From NCBI RefSeq assembly GCF_030362815.1, contig NZ_JAUCGR010000002.1, positions 930,001 to 994,000 of the forward strand: a DNA stretch of 64,000 bases, given 5' to 3'. Every line of letters starts with the position of its first letter. Within the stretch, counting starts at the first letter, position 1. Position numbers and translations under genes: made by a program. Origin of the DNA: Cellulomonas edaphi (GTDB lineage Bacteria; Actinomycetota; Actinomycetes; Actinomycetales; Cellulomonadaceae). The notes below the pieces were generated by a model that saw only the letters and a program-made list of their open reading frames with translations, did not search any database and was not told the origin of the DNA. Shown one piece after another: positions 1-7,582 of this stretch.

Positions 1-991
1 CCGCAGTGCCCGGGGGGACCGTGACGACCAGGGGCCTGCCGGTGGCGAGCCAGTCGAACGCGATCGCGGACACGTCCGTGATGAGCACGTCGGCGCCCTC
101 GAAGGTGCGGTACGGGTCGGTCCCGGTGTCCACCCGGTGCCCCGGCCCGGCGGCGGCGAGCGTCGCCCGGATGCGCGCGTCCGCCGCGGCGTAGGCCGCG
201 TCCGAGGCGCCCGTGCGGGGGTGCGGGCGGTAGACGACGCGGAACCGCGGGTCGGCGACGAGCGCGGCGACGATGCGCTCGCCCTGGCTGACCACCGACG
301 AGTACGCGCTCGACCCCTGGCCGCCCTCCCACGTGGGCCCGTACAGCACGACGACGGGACCGTCCCCGCGACCGGCCCGCGGCCCCGTCGCGATCCCGTC
401 GAGCTGCGGTCGGCCGATCGGCACCACGTGCGCGGACGCGTCGAACCACATGAGCTGGCCCGCGAACCGGTCGACCGCACCCTGGCCGGCCACGAATGCG
501 TAGTCGTACGCCTTCACCAGGTTCGACGCGGCGACGCGCTTGTCGCTCTCGCCGTGCGAGAGGAACACGTGCGCCGCGCTCGGGATCCGCAGCGCGGAGA
601 AGTTGCCCACGTCGTGGCCGACGTAGCAGAACAGCGCCGTGTCGGAGCGCTCTGCCATGGCGTCGAGCGTCGCGCTGCGCCCGACGGTCACCACTGGCAG
701 CGCCTGCTCGCGCGCGACCACCCGGGCGACACGCGAGTCCGCGCACACGATCAGCACGCCGTGCCGCGCGTCCAGCACGGCGAGCGGGGCGTACCACTGG
801 CGCAGCTGGTAGATGTTCTGCGACGTGCCCGCGAAGTACACGACGACGCGCTGGTCGAAGGTGCGGTCCGCCAGCGAGGCGTCCTCACCGAGCCCGTCGG
901 GCATGCCGGCCGGGAGCCAGCCGAGACGGCGCAGGGCCAGACCACCCCCGGCGCGCACCCGCCGGCGCAGCCGGGCCAGGTCCAGGTCCAC
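1..991 (-). CDS. CDP-glycerol:polymer glycerophosphotransferase family protein (3' end outside window)
   Basis: The family (TagB/TagF type, GT-B fold) transfers glycerol-phosphate or another polyol-phosphate from a CDP donor onto wall polymers at the inner face of the membrane. The visible 330 residues closely parallel the intact homologue at 3887-5098: a basic N-terminus, YFAGTSQNIYQLRQWY, then HVFLSHGESDKR and IGRPQLDG. The C-terminal donor-binding half lies beyond base 1. The start is GTG at 989-991, five bases after the stop of the nucleotidyltransferase, so the two genes are probably co-transcribed and translationally coupled. The long plus-strand frame covering it is a GC-rich shadow. 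The acceptor polymer cannot be read from the sequence. Confidence 0.85.
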   Translation of the reverse strand, partial: MDLDLARLRRRVRAGGGLALRRLGWLPAGMPDGLGEDASLADRTFDQRVVVYFAGTSQNIYQLRQWYAPLAVLDARHGVLIVCADSRVARVVAREQALPVVTVGRSATLDAMAERSDTALFCYVGHDVGNFSALRIPSAAHVFLSHGESDKRVAASNLVKAYDYAFVAGQGAVDRFAGQLMWFDASAHVVPIGRPQLDGIATGPRAGRGDGPVVVLYGPTWEGGQGSSAYSSVVSQGERIVAALVADPRFRVVYRPHPRTGASDAAYAAADARIRATLAAAGPGHRVDTGTDPYRTFEGADVLITDVSAIAFDWLATGRPLVVTVPPGTA

Positions 992-996
992 GCGGC

Positions 997-1686
997 TCAG
1001 ACGTGCTCGTTGGCGCGCTCGAGGTCCTCGTCGAAGTCCACCTCGACGGCCCACAGGTCCGAGATGTCGACGGGCACGAACTTCAGCCCGTCCTGCTGGA
1101 TGGCGACCTCGATGCCACGCTCGAAGTAGTCCTGGTCGCCCACCTCGTCGAGGCGCGCGATGAGGGCGGCCTTGTCCTGCGCGGCGACGTAGTTGATGCC
1201 CACGGCCTCACCGAGCGCGTCGACGACCTGCTTGGAGAGCTGGTCGATGTTGCCGTCGGCGTCGACGGTGTACTTGACCTCCTCCTCGGCCACCGCGGCG
1301 GTGTTGACGGAGATGAGGGACTGCTCGCGCTCGAGGTACGGCTTGAGGCGCTCGAGGATCGCGGGGTCGAAGACGACGTCGCCGTTCATCCACAGCAGGC
1401 CGCCGTCGCCGGAGGCGCGCAGCACGCGCAGCAGGCTCTTGGAGGTGTTCGTGCGGTCGAACTCCTCGTTGTAGACGAAGAGCGAGCGCGGGTGCGCCTC
1501 GAGGATCATCTCGAGCTTGAACCCGACGACGGTGTAGAGCTGCACGTCGGCGAATGCGCCGCGGATCTTGGCGACCTGCTGGTCCATGATCGTGTGCCCG
1601 TCGCGCAACGGCGTCAGAGGCTTGGGGAACGGCCGGCCCAGTCGGGTGCCCATGCCGGCCGCGAGGATCGCCACCTGTGTCGTCAT
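997..1686 (-). CDS. Nucleotidyltransferase (phosphocholine/sugar-1-phosphate cytidylyltransferase-like)
   Basis: 229 residues of a single NTP-transferase domain. The nucleotide-binding signature LAAGMGTRLGRPFPKPL is at residues 8-24, and the metal-binding region MNGDVVF is near residue 100. Length and motif resemble LicC-like enzymes, which join CTP to phosphocholine or a related phospho-alcohol. It is followed five bases later by a CDP-alcohol-using glycerophosphotransferase, so it may make the CDP-activated unit for that enzyme; this is inference and the substrate is unknown. AAGGAG lies about 8 nt upstream of the ATG, and a possible -10 (TACCAT on the minus strand) is at 1742-1747, so this gene pair may have its own promoter. 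Confidence 0.85.
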   Translation of the reverse strand: MTTQVAILAAGMGTRLGRPFPKPLTPLRDGHTIMDQQVAKIRGAFADVQLYTVVGFKLEMILEAHPRSLFVYNEEFDRTNTSKSLLRVLRASGDGGLLWMNGDVVFDPAILERLKPYLEREQSLISVNTAAVAEEEVKYTVDADGNIDQLSKQVVDALGEAVGINYVAAQDKAALIARLDEVGDQDYFERGIEVAIQQDGLKFVPVDISDLWAVEVDFDEDLERANEHV

Positions 1687-1741
1687 CGAGTCGTCACTCC
1701 TTCGTCAGCTCACGGGGCGGCTGATTCACAGCGCCTCCGCG

Positions 1742-1747
1742 ATGGTA
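1742..1747 (-). promoter_or_regulatory. Candidate -10 box of the nucleotidyltransferase transcript
   Basis: TACCAT on the minus strand, about 55 bases upstream of the ATG at 1686, in the 71-base gap after the acyltransferase gene. It fits the actinobacterial TANNNT pattern; no convincing -35 was seen. Confidence 0.35.
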
Positions 1748-1757
1748 GTCGCCTGGC

Positions 1758-3887
1758 TCACCCCAGGAGCTCGTCCAGCTGTCGCCACAGGTACGGGGTG
1801 AGCGTCTTGAGGTACGTCGTGGTCACGTGGTGCTTGTCGCGGTACACGTTCGCGCCGCCGATCACCACCGGGCACGTCGTCGCGTCGCAGTACATGTCGG
1901 TGAGGTCGACCAGCTGGGCGCGGCCCTGGCTGCGCGCGACGGCGCCCACCTGCGGATCGGGGTGCTCGAGCGCCTTCGTCCGCGACAGGTCGCACGCGGA
2001 GTGGTCGCTCCGTCCGGTGGTCCGCAGGCACTCGTTGGGGTCCTTGCCCGGGATGGGGTTGTCGCGCAGGGCGATCACGGGGATGCCCGCGTCCATGACC
2101 GGGGTCCACGCCTCGAGCGAGCCGTCCTCGCGGTACGCGTCCTCGTCGACCCCCTTCGGCGTGCGCAGCGGCTGCACCGAGTAGCCGGCCGTCACGACGG
2201 CGTCGTACTCGCCGGGCTTCTCGAGCAGCCGCGCCTCGAGGTCCTTGCGCCACGACCGGCACGTGGCGAGCACGCTGTCGTCGCCCTTGTCGGGCAGCGC
2301 GGTGGACCACGCGCAGCTGCCCTTGATGTACGTGTCGATCGTGATCTTGCCCTCCCGGGCCAGGTCCACGAACGCCGGGAGCCAGGCGTAGGCGTGGGAG
2401 TCACCGACGAAGGCGATGTGCGGCAGCGCCGGGTCGGCACCCGTGGTGGGGAACGTGCACGAGCGGAGCTCGGACTCGGTCTGGTCCACCCAGCACCGGC
2501 CCATCGCGGCGGTGTCCTTGCTCACGCGCGAGGGGTCCGGGACCACCATGTTCGCGAGCTCGGGCGTGGGGCACTGCGGCTTGTCGGGGTCCATCGAGGG
2601 TGCGCCGAAGCAGTCCACCTGCTCCTCGGCCACCACCTTCTCCTCGGCGACCGCCGCGCGCGCGTCCGCCTGCGCCGCGCGCGTGGTCACGACGCAGCCG
2701 CCCGCCAGGACGAGCATCCCGACGAGCATGAGGACGAACGTGGTCCGCGGCCGCCGGATCCCCCACCGCGCCGTGGTGCGCACCGGGTCCTCGACCCAGC
2801 GCTTGGTCGCCCACGCGAGCACGAGCACGGCAGCGAGCAGCACCAGCTTGGTGCTGGCCCCCAGCGCATGACCGAGCACGAAGGGCAGGATGACGATGGG
2901 CGGCCAGTGCCACAGGTACGTCGAGTAGGAGATGTCGCCGAGCACCTGGGCCGGCCGCAGCGCGAGCAACCGGCTGGGCGACCAGGCGACGGGAGGCGAG
3001 CCGGCCGCCATGACGGCGACGGCGCCTACCACGGGGACAAGAGCCGCGGTGCCCGGGAACGGGGTCGACGCCGTGAAGGTGTATGCCCCCCACGCGATCA
3101 CCAGGACGCCCGCCCACGAGAGCGCGGCGCGCGCGGCCGTCATCCGCTCCCACCGGCGCGCCAGGGCGGGGGACGCGACCACGAGCGCCAGGAGCGCACC
3201 CGCGCCGAACTGCCACGCGCGCACGGGGGTCACGAAGTACGCCCGGGCCGGGCTCTGCTCGGTCAGGTGCAGCGAGTAGACGAAGCTGGCGACGGTCACC
3301 ACCGCGAGCACCGCGCCGACGACGACCGCGGGCCGGCGGCGCGCGCGGAGCGCCAGGGCGAGGCCGATCGCCACGAGGACCGGCCAGACCAGGTAGAACT
3401 GCTCCTCGACCGACAGCGACCAGTAGTGCAGGGCCGGCGACGCGGAGTTGTCGGCCGCGAGGTAGTCCACGGAGTCGGCGGCCAGCACCCAGTTCAGGAC
3501 GTAGAAGCCGGCGGCGCCGATCTCGCGCGCGTACTGCTCCCACAGCGCGGTGGGCACCCACACCACGGTCGCGACGAGGCTCACGACGAGAACGAGCAGG
3601 GACGCGGGCAGCAGGCGGCGCGCTCGTCGGGCCCAGAACTGCGCGAACTGCACGCGTCCGGACCGCTCCGACTCGCGCAGCAGGTGCCCGGTGATCAGGA
3701 AGCCCGAGATCACGAAGAACACGTCGACGCCGATGTACCCGCCCGTCAGGCGCTTCGGCCACAGGTGGTACAGCACCACCAGCATCACGGCTATGGCGCG
3801 CAGGCCCTGGATCTCCGGCAGGACCGCGGTACGGGAGCGCTCGCCGCTCGGGGCGACGCTCGTCATGGTGGGAGGCGGCGAGACCAT
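1758..3887 (-). CDS. Acyltransferase 3 / SGNH-domain O-acetyltransferase (OafA/YrhL type)
   Basis: 709-residue integral membrane O-acyltransferase expected to acetylate an envelope glycan. Residues about 25-400 form the acyltransferase-3 domain, with IQGLRAIAVMLVVLYHLWP (the conserved R and H of the family), DVFFVISGFLIT and SVEEQFYLVWP, and roughly ten or eleven hydrophobic spans. Residues about 440-709 are an extracytoplasmic SGNH domain with block I as FVGDSHAYAW. This two-domain layout is typical of bacterial polysaccharide and peptidoglycan O-acetyltransferases. Its ATG shares one base with the TGA of the upstream glycerophosphotransferase (TGATG), a classic coupling arrangement, which ties acetylation to that polymer. 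Confidence 0.9.
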   Translation of the reverse strand: MVSPPPTMTSVAPSGERSRTAVLPEIQGLRAIAVMLVVLYHLWPKRLTGGYIGVDVFFVISGFLITGHLLRESERSGRVQFAQFWARRARRLLPASLLVLVVSLVATVVWVPTALWEQYAREIGAAGFYVLNWVLAADSVDYLAADNSASPALHYWSLSVEEQFYLVWPVLVAIGLALALRARRRPAVVVGAVLAVVTVASFVYSLHLTEQSPARAYFVTPVRAWQFGAGALLALVVASPALARRWERMTAARAALSWAGVLVIAWGAYTFTASTPFPGTAALVPVVGAVAVMAAGSPPVAWSPSRLLALRPAQVLGDISYSTYLWHWPPIVILPFVLGHALGASTKLVLLAAVLVLAWATKRWVEDPVRTTARWGIRRPRTTFVLMLVGMLVLAGGCVVTTRAAQADARAAVAEEKVVAEEQVDCFGAPSMDPDKPQCPTPELANMVVPDPSRVSKDTAAMGRCWVDQTESELRSCTFPTTGADPALPHIAFVGDSHAYAWLPAFVDLAREGKITIDTYIKGSCAWSTALPDKGDDSVLATCRSWRKDLEARLLEKPGEYDAVVTAGYSVQPLRTPKGVDEDAYREDGSLEAWTPVMDAGIPVIALRDNPIPGKDPNECLRTTGRSDHSACDLSRTKALEHPDPQVGAVARSQGRAQLVDLTDMYCDATTCPVVIGGANVYRDKHHVTTTYLKTLTPYLWRQLDELLG

Positions 3888-5098
3888 CAGGCCACCTCCT
3901 CACTCGCGCGCTCGGCGATCAGCGCGTCGGCGGCCGCGAGGAACCGGGCCGTCGAGGCGCCGGGGGCGGTGTCGCCGAAGAAGTCGCGCACCAGCGCCGC
4001 GTAGCCGTCGTCCTGGCCGGCCATCAGGTCGGCGATGCGGCTCGTCACCTGCCCCGCGTGCGCGGCGTCGAGCAGCGGCACGGCCGCGGCGAGCTCGGAG
4101 CCCTCCACGGTCGCCTGCGCCGCGGCGGGCCGCGTGAGCACGAGCGGCTTGCCCGTGGCCATCCAGTCGTACGCGACCGCGGACAGGTCCGCGATGCAGA
4201 CGTCCGCGGCGGCCAGGTGCCACCCGAAGGGCGAGTCGGTGTCGACGACGTGCGCCGCGGCGGGGTCGGCGGCGTTCGCCGCGGCCAGGACGCCCACGAC
4301 GGCGCGGTGCGCGGCCGAGTAGGCCGAGTCCTGGACGCCGGTCCGGGGGTGCGGCCGGTAGACGACGCGGTAGCGCGGGTCGCCGACCAGCGCGGCGACC
4401 ATCGCCGCGCCGTGCGACGCGAGCGAGGAGTACTCCATGCTCGGCCGGTCGCCCTCCCAGGTGGGCGCGTACAGCACCACCACCCGGTCGTCGGCCGGGA
4501 GGTCGGGCCCGGCGTGCCGGACGTCCACCTGCGGGCGGCCGATCTCCACGAGGCGCTCGGGCGCCAGCCCGCGGATGGACCGCGCGATGCGTCGCACCGC
4601 GGCGGGACCCGCCACGAACACCTGGTCGTAGGCCTTCAGCTGGTTGGAGACCATGTAGGCCTTCTCCGACTCGCCGTGCGAGACGAAGACGTGCGCGGGC
4701 CCGGCGAACCGGAGCGCCGCGAAGTTGGCCTGGTTCTGGTTGACGTAGAAGATCACGCCCACGCGCTGCGTGCCGAGCCACGTCTCGATCTCGCCCATGG
4801 TGGACAGGAGCACCACCGGCAGCGGGCACTCGGCGAGCAGCAGGCGTGCCGCGTCCGCACGGCGGGCGATCACGGCCACGGGGTGCGTCTCGGCGAGCCG
4901 GCGCAGCGGCTCGTACCACTGGCGCACCTGGTAGGCGTTCACCGCGCCGTCCGGGAAGTACACGACGGCCTCGATGGAGCCGGGTGCGACCGGCGCCTGC
5001 TGACGCAGCTCTCCGACGACGGCACGGCCGTCGCGCACAAGGGCGAGCGATGCGCGGGCCTTGAGCAGGAGAGTGCTCAGCTCGCGGAGCAGGGGCAC
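3887..5098 (-). CDS. CDP-glycerol:polymer glycerophosphotransferase family protein
   Basis: Complete 403-residue TagB/TagF-type transferase, expected to add polyol-phosphate units to an undecaprenyl-linked acceptor on the cytoplasmic side. Visible landmarks are a short amphipathic N-terminus, AYQVRQWYEPL near residue 58, HVFVSHGESEKAYM, IGRPQVDVR, LYAPTWEGDRPS and YRPHPRTG. The last two are the conserved His-containing donor-site blocks of the family. It lacks the long N-terminal extension of the 1119-residue relative at 7580-10939. The GTG start is preceded by GAGGAG about 11 nt upstream. A TANNNT box in the short gap after the CHAP gene suggests its own promoter. Its stop overlaps the acyltransferase start by one base. 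Confidence 0.9.
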   Translation of the reverse strand: MPLLRELSTLLLKARASLALVRDGRAVVGELRQQAPVAPGSIEAVVYFPDGAVNAYQVRQWYEPLRRLAETHPVAVIARRADAARLLLAECPLPVVLLSTMGEIETWLGTQRVGVIFYVNQNQANFAALRFAGPAHVFVSHGESEKAYMVSNQLKAYDQVFVAGPAAVRRIARSIRGLAPERLVEIGRPQVDVRHAGPDLPADDRVVVLYAPTWEGDRPSMEYSSLASHGAAMVAALVGDPRYRVVYRPHPRTGVQDSAYSAAHRAVVGVLAAANAADPAAAHVVDTDSPFGWHLAAADVCIADLSAVAYDWMATGKPLVLTRPAAAQATVEGSELAAAVPLLDAAHAGQVTSRIADLMAGQDDGYAALVRDFFGDTAPGASTARFLAAADALIAERASEEVA

Positions 5099-5131
5099 TG
5101 GCGAGACTCCTCGAGACGGGGGAACGACCGC

Positions 5132-5137
5132 CCTAGG
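5132..5137 (-). promoter_or_regulatory. Candidate -10 box for the glycerophosphotransferase-acyltransferase unit
   Basis: TAGCCT on the minus strand in the 53-base gap between the CHAP gene stop (5152) and the GTG at 5098. It leaves a leader of about 30 nt carrying GAGGAG. No clear -35; inferred from the motif only. Confidence 0.35.
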
Positions 5138-5151
5138 CTACCTTCGCGCGG

Positions 5152-6366
5152 TCACCACTTCGGCTCGGCGTAGAAGACCACCGACGACGTGGACCGCGTG
5201 TGGATGTAGACCCCGCGATCCATGGTGAAGCCCAGCCCGGCCGACGAGTTCCCCTCCAGCACGCGCAGGGTGCTCCCGCTCCTGCTCAGCACGAGGCCCA
5301 CGTGGCTCGGCGTGTTCGGCTCCCCCCGGCGGAAGGCGAAGAACGCCAGCGTCCCCATGCGCGGCTTGTGCGTGGACGAGCCGGGCTTGTACGTGGGCAT
5401 CTCCTTCTTGACCGCCTTCACCAGGGCGTCGTACGACGTGCGCCGCGGCACCAGGTCGGGATTGCCCGACGCGGCGGCCACCCACGACTGGAACACGCCG
5501 CACCAGGCGTTGTACGCGCCGACCCAGTCGTTGTACTTCGAGTGGCGCCACGAGGGCTCCTTGTAGCCCACCTGGGCACGCGCCGTGGCGATGTACTGCG
5601 CGCGACGCGTGCGGCCGGCCTGGTAGTGCGCGTACTTGGTCTTGGCGCTGGCGTACGCGGCAACCTTGCTGAACTGCTGCGTGCAGCCGCGGTCGAGGAG
5701 CGTGCAGACGGCGTCGGCGCGCGGGACACCGAACGTCCCGCGGACCCCGCCCTTGTCGACCAGGCGGTCGCGGATCTGCCCCGGCACGAACCAGGTGCGC
5801 ATCGCGCCCGACCGGACCGTCTCGACGAGCATGCCCTTGGTGTAGTTGCGGTACCGCACCGCGGTGACCTTGGAGTCGCCGACCTTGCCGATCGAGGTGC
5901 GCAGCCGCGTGGTGCCGCTCGTGGGCGACCCCAGCCGCTTCCCCAGCAGCTTCGCGCGTGCCTCGAGCGTGCGGGCGCCGACCGTGCGCTCCGAGGTCAC
6001 GATGGGGCCGCGCGTGGCCACCGTGGACGACGTCGCCGAGGCCCGCACGTAGTACCGCGCCGTGGCCGTCGGCTTGAGCGGGAAGGAGAAGGTGCCCGTC
6101 GAGGACGTGCGCGTCGTCGCGATCGTCGAGTACGTCTTGTCTCCCGCCTTCTTGATCCGCAGGCCGACGGTGGCGCCCGCGGCGACTTTGCTCCCCCGGT
6201 GCACGCTGCCCGTGAACCAGATCGACTCGCCCCACCGGAACGCGGACGCGCTCACCTTGGTGGTGACGCTGACCGTCGCGGCGGAGGCCGGAGGGCCGAC
6301 GAGCACTCCGGAGACGAGCACCGCGAGACTGACCAGGGTGACCGCGAGGGGCCGACGCGCCCCCAT
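5152..6366 (-). CDS. Secreted CHAP-domain amidase/peptidase, paralogue 1
   Basis: 404 residues; predicted secreted peptidoglycan hydrolase. The start is the ATG that overlaps the upstream stop (TGATG at 6364-6368). Residues 1-30 are a signal peptide ending near ASAA. Residues about 31-110 look like an Ig-like beta domain, followed by a linker module with GTFGVPRADAVCTLLDRGC. The C-terminal CHAP domain (about 265-404) has the catalytic Cys in NAWCGVFQSW near residue 288, the His in SHVGLV near 355 and the EGNSS polar block. CHAP enzymes cut D-Ala-Gly, cross-bridge or amide bonds in peptidoglycan. Arrangement and sequence match the adjacent gene throughout, so this is a tandem duplicate. Confidence 0.85.
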   Translation of the reverse strand: MGARRPLAVTLVSLAVLVSGVLVGPPASAATVSVTTKVSASAFRWGESIWFTGSVHRGSKVAAGATVGLRIKKAGDKTYSTIATTRTSSTGTFSFPLKPTATARYYVRASATSSTVATRGPIVTSERTVGARTLEARAKLLGKRLGSPTSGTTRLRTSIGKVGDSKVTAVRYRNYTKGMLVETVRSGAMRTWFVPGQIRDRLVDKGGVRGTFGVPRADAVCTLLDRGCTQQFSKVAAYASAKTKYAHYQAGRTRRAQYIATARAQVGYKEPSWRHSKYNDWVGAYNAWCGVFQSWVAAASGNPDLVPRRTSYDALVKAVKKEMPTYKPGSSTHKPRMGTLAFFAFRRGEPNTPSHVGLVLSRSGSTLRVLEGNSSAGLGFTMDRGVYIHTRSTSSVVFYAEPKW

Positions 6367-7550
6367 CAGTAGACCGGGTAGGCGTAGTAGAGCGCCCACG
6401 AGCGGGGCCTTTCCTTCTGGTACACGCCGCGTCCCTCTCCGTGCCCGCCCGGGGTGCTGGTGTTCGCCTCGATCGTCACGATCGAGCTCTTCTTGACCTT
6501 GACGACCAGGCCGACGTGCGTGGCTGCCGTGCTGCTGTCGGTGATGGTGTCGAAGAAGACCAGCGCACCCACCTTGGGCGTGCTCCCGAGCCGCTCGTGC
6601 GCGCGCACGTCGGCGAGGAAGGCCCGCCAGCTGCTCTGCTTGGGGATCACCCCCGGGTTGCCGGACGCGACGGCTGCCCAGGACTGGAAGATCGAGCACC
6701 ACGCCCCGTTGCGGCCCACCCACGCGTTGTACTTCGAGCTGTTGAAGACCTTCTGCTTGTAGCCGACCTGCGAGCGGGCGGCCGCGATGACCTCCGTGGC
6801 ACGGCTCGAGCCCGCCGCGACGACGCCCTTCGTGTGCCGGTTGTCGTAGATCGACCCGTGCTGGAAGCGCTGGACGCAGCCGCCCTCGAGCAGACCGCAC
6901 CGCGGGTCCGCCAGCGGGAGGCCGAGCCAGCCCTTCGGGCCGCCGCGCGCGCGGTAGGTCGCGAGGATGTCGCCGTACACGAGCCACGTCCGGTCGGCGC
7001 GCACCGTGCTGCTCACCTTGACGAGCAGGCCCTTGCGGTACGAGCGGTACGCGACCGCGTGGCCGTCGACCCTCGCCTTGACGATCGAGCCGGTGGGTGC
7101 GCCGATCCTGGAGGCCAGGATGGCGGCGCGCGCCCCGAGCGTGCGGTCGCCCACCGTGTGCCGGACGGTCCGCGTGGGGCTCGTGTCCGCGGCCCGGGTC
7201 GCGGTGGCTGCCGCACGGGCGCGGTAGGTGTACTCCTTGGCCGGGCGCTGGCGCACCGTGAAGGTGCCCGAGCTCGACGTCGTCGACGTCCCGACCGTGT
7301 GCCACGCCCCGCCGCCGAGGCGCCGCTCGATCCGCACCGACCGGCCGGGACTGGCCTTGCCGGCCGCGGTCACCTTCCCGGTGAGCCAGATCATCTCGCC
7401 GTTGCGGATGCCCGAGCTGCTGAGCTTGAGGGTCGTGGTGGACGGTGTCGCTGCGCTCGCCGGCAGTGCGGGGAGCGCGGCCGCCACGGTGGCGACTGTC
7501 GCGACGGCCAGGAGTCGGCGGAGGCTGCGCTGCATCGCCCTACGGTGCAC
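6366..7550 (-). CDS. Secreted CHAP-domain amidase/peptidase, paralogue 2
   Basis: 394 residues from the GTG at 7550, or 389 from the ATG at 7535; neither has a strong Shine-Dalgarno. It has a signal peptide with a hydrophobic core (LLAVATVATVAAALPAL), an Ig-like beta domain, and the same linker module as its neighbour (WLGLPLADPRCGLLEGGC). The C-terminal CHAP domain carries Cys in GAWCSIFQSW near residue 285, His in THVGLVV and the EANTS block. The two CHAP genes are coupled by a one-base stop/start overlap. They sit between two glycerophosphotransferase genes, which suggests wall remodelling linked to polymer attachment. A TAGCCT box at 7577-7582 overlaps the stop codon of the preceding gene and may drive the pair. 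Confidence 0.85.
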   Translation of the reverse strand: MHRRAMQRSLRRLLAVATVATVAAALPALPASAATPSTTTLKLSSSGIRNGEMIWLTGKVTAAGKASPGRSVRIERRLGGGAWHTVGTSTTSSSGTFTVRQRPAKEYTYRARAAATATRAADTSPTRTVRHTVGDRTLGARAAILASRIGAPTGSIVKARVDGHAVAYRSYRKGLLVKVSSTVRADRTWLVYGDILATYRARGGPKGWLGLPLADPRCGLLEGGCVQRFQHGSIYDNRHTKGVVAAGSSRATEVIAAARSQVGYKQKVFNSSKYNAWVGRNGAWCSIFQSWAAVASGNPGVIPKQSSWRAFLADVRAHERLGSTPKVGALVFFDTITDSSTAATHVGLVVKVKKSSIVTIEANTSTPGGHGEGRGVYQKERPRSWALYYAYPVY

Positions 7551-7576
7551 AGCGAAATCGAGGATCGCAACCCGCG

Positions 7577-7582
7577 AGGCTA
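7577..7582 (-). promoter_or_regulatory. Candidate -10 box for the CHAP gene pair
   Basis: TAGCCT on the minus strand, embedded in the TAG stop codon of the large glycerophosphotransferase gene. A transcript from here would have a leader of about 20-35 nt. Confidence 0.35.
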
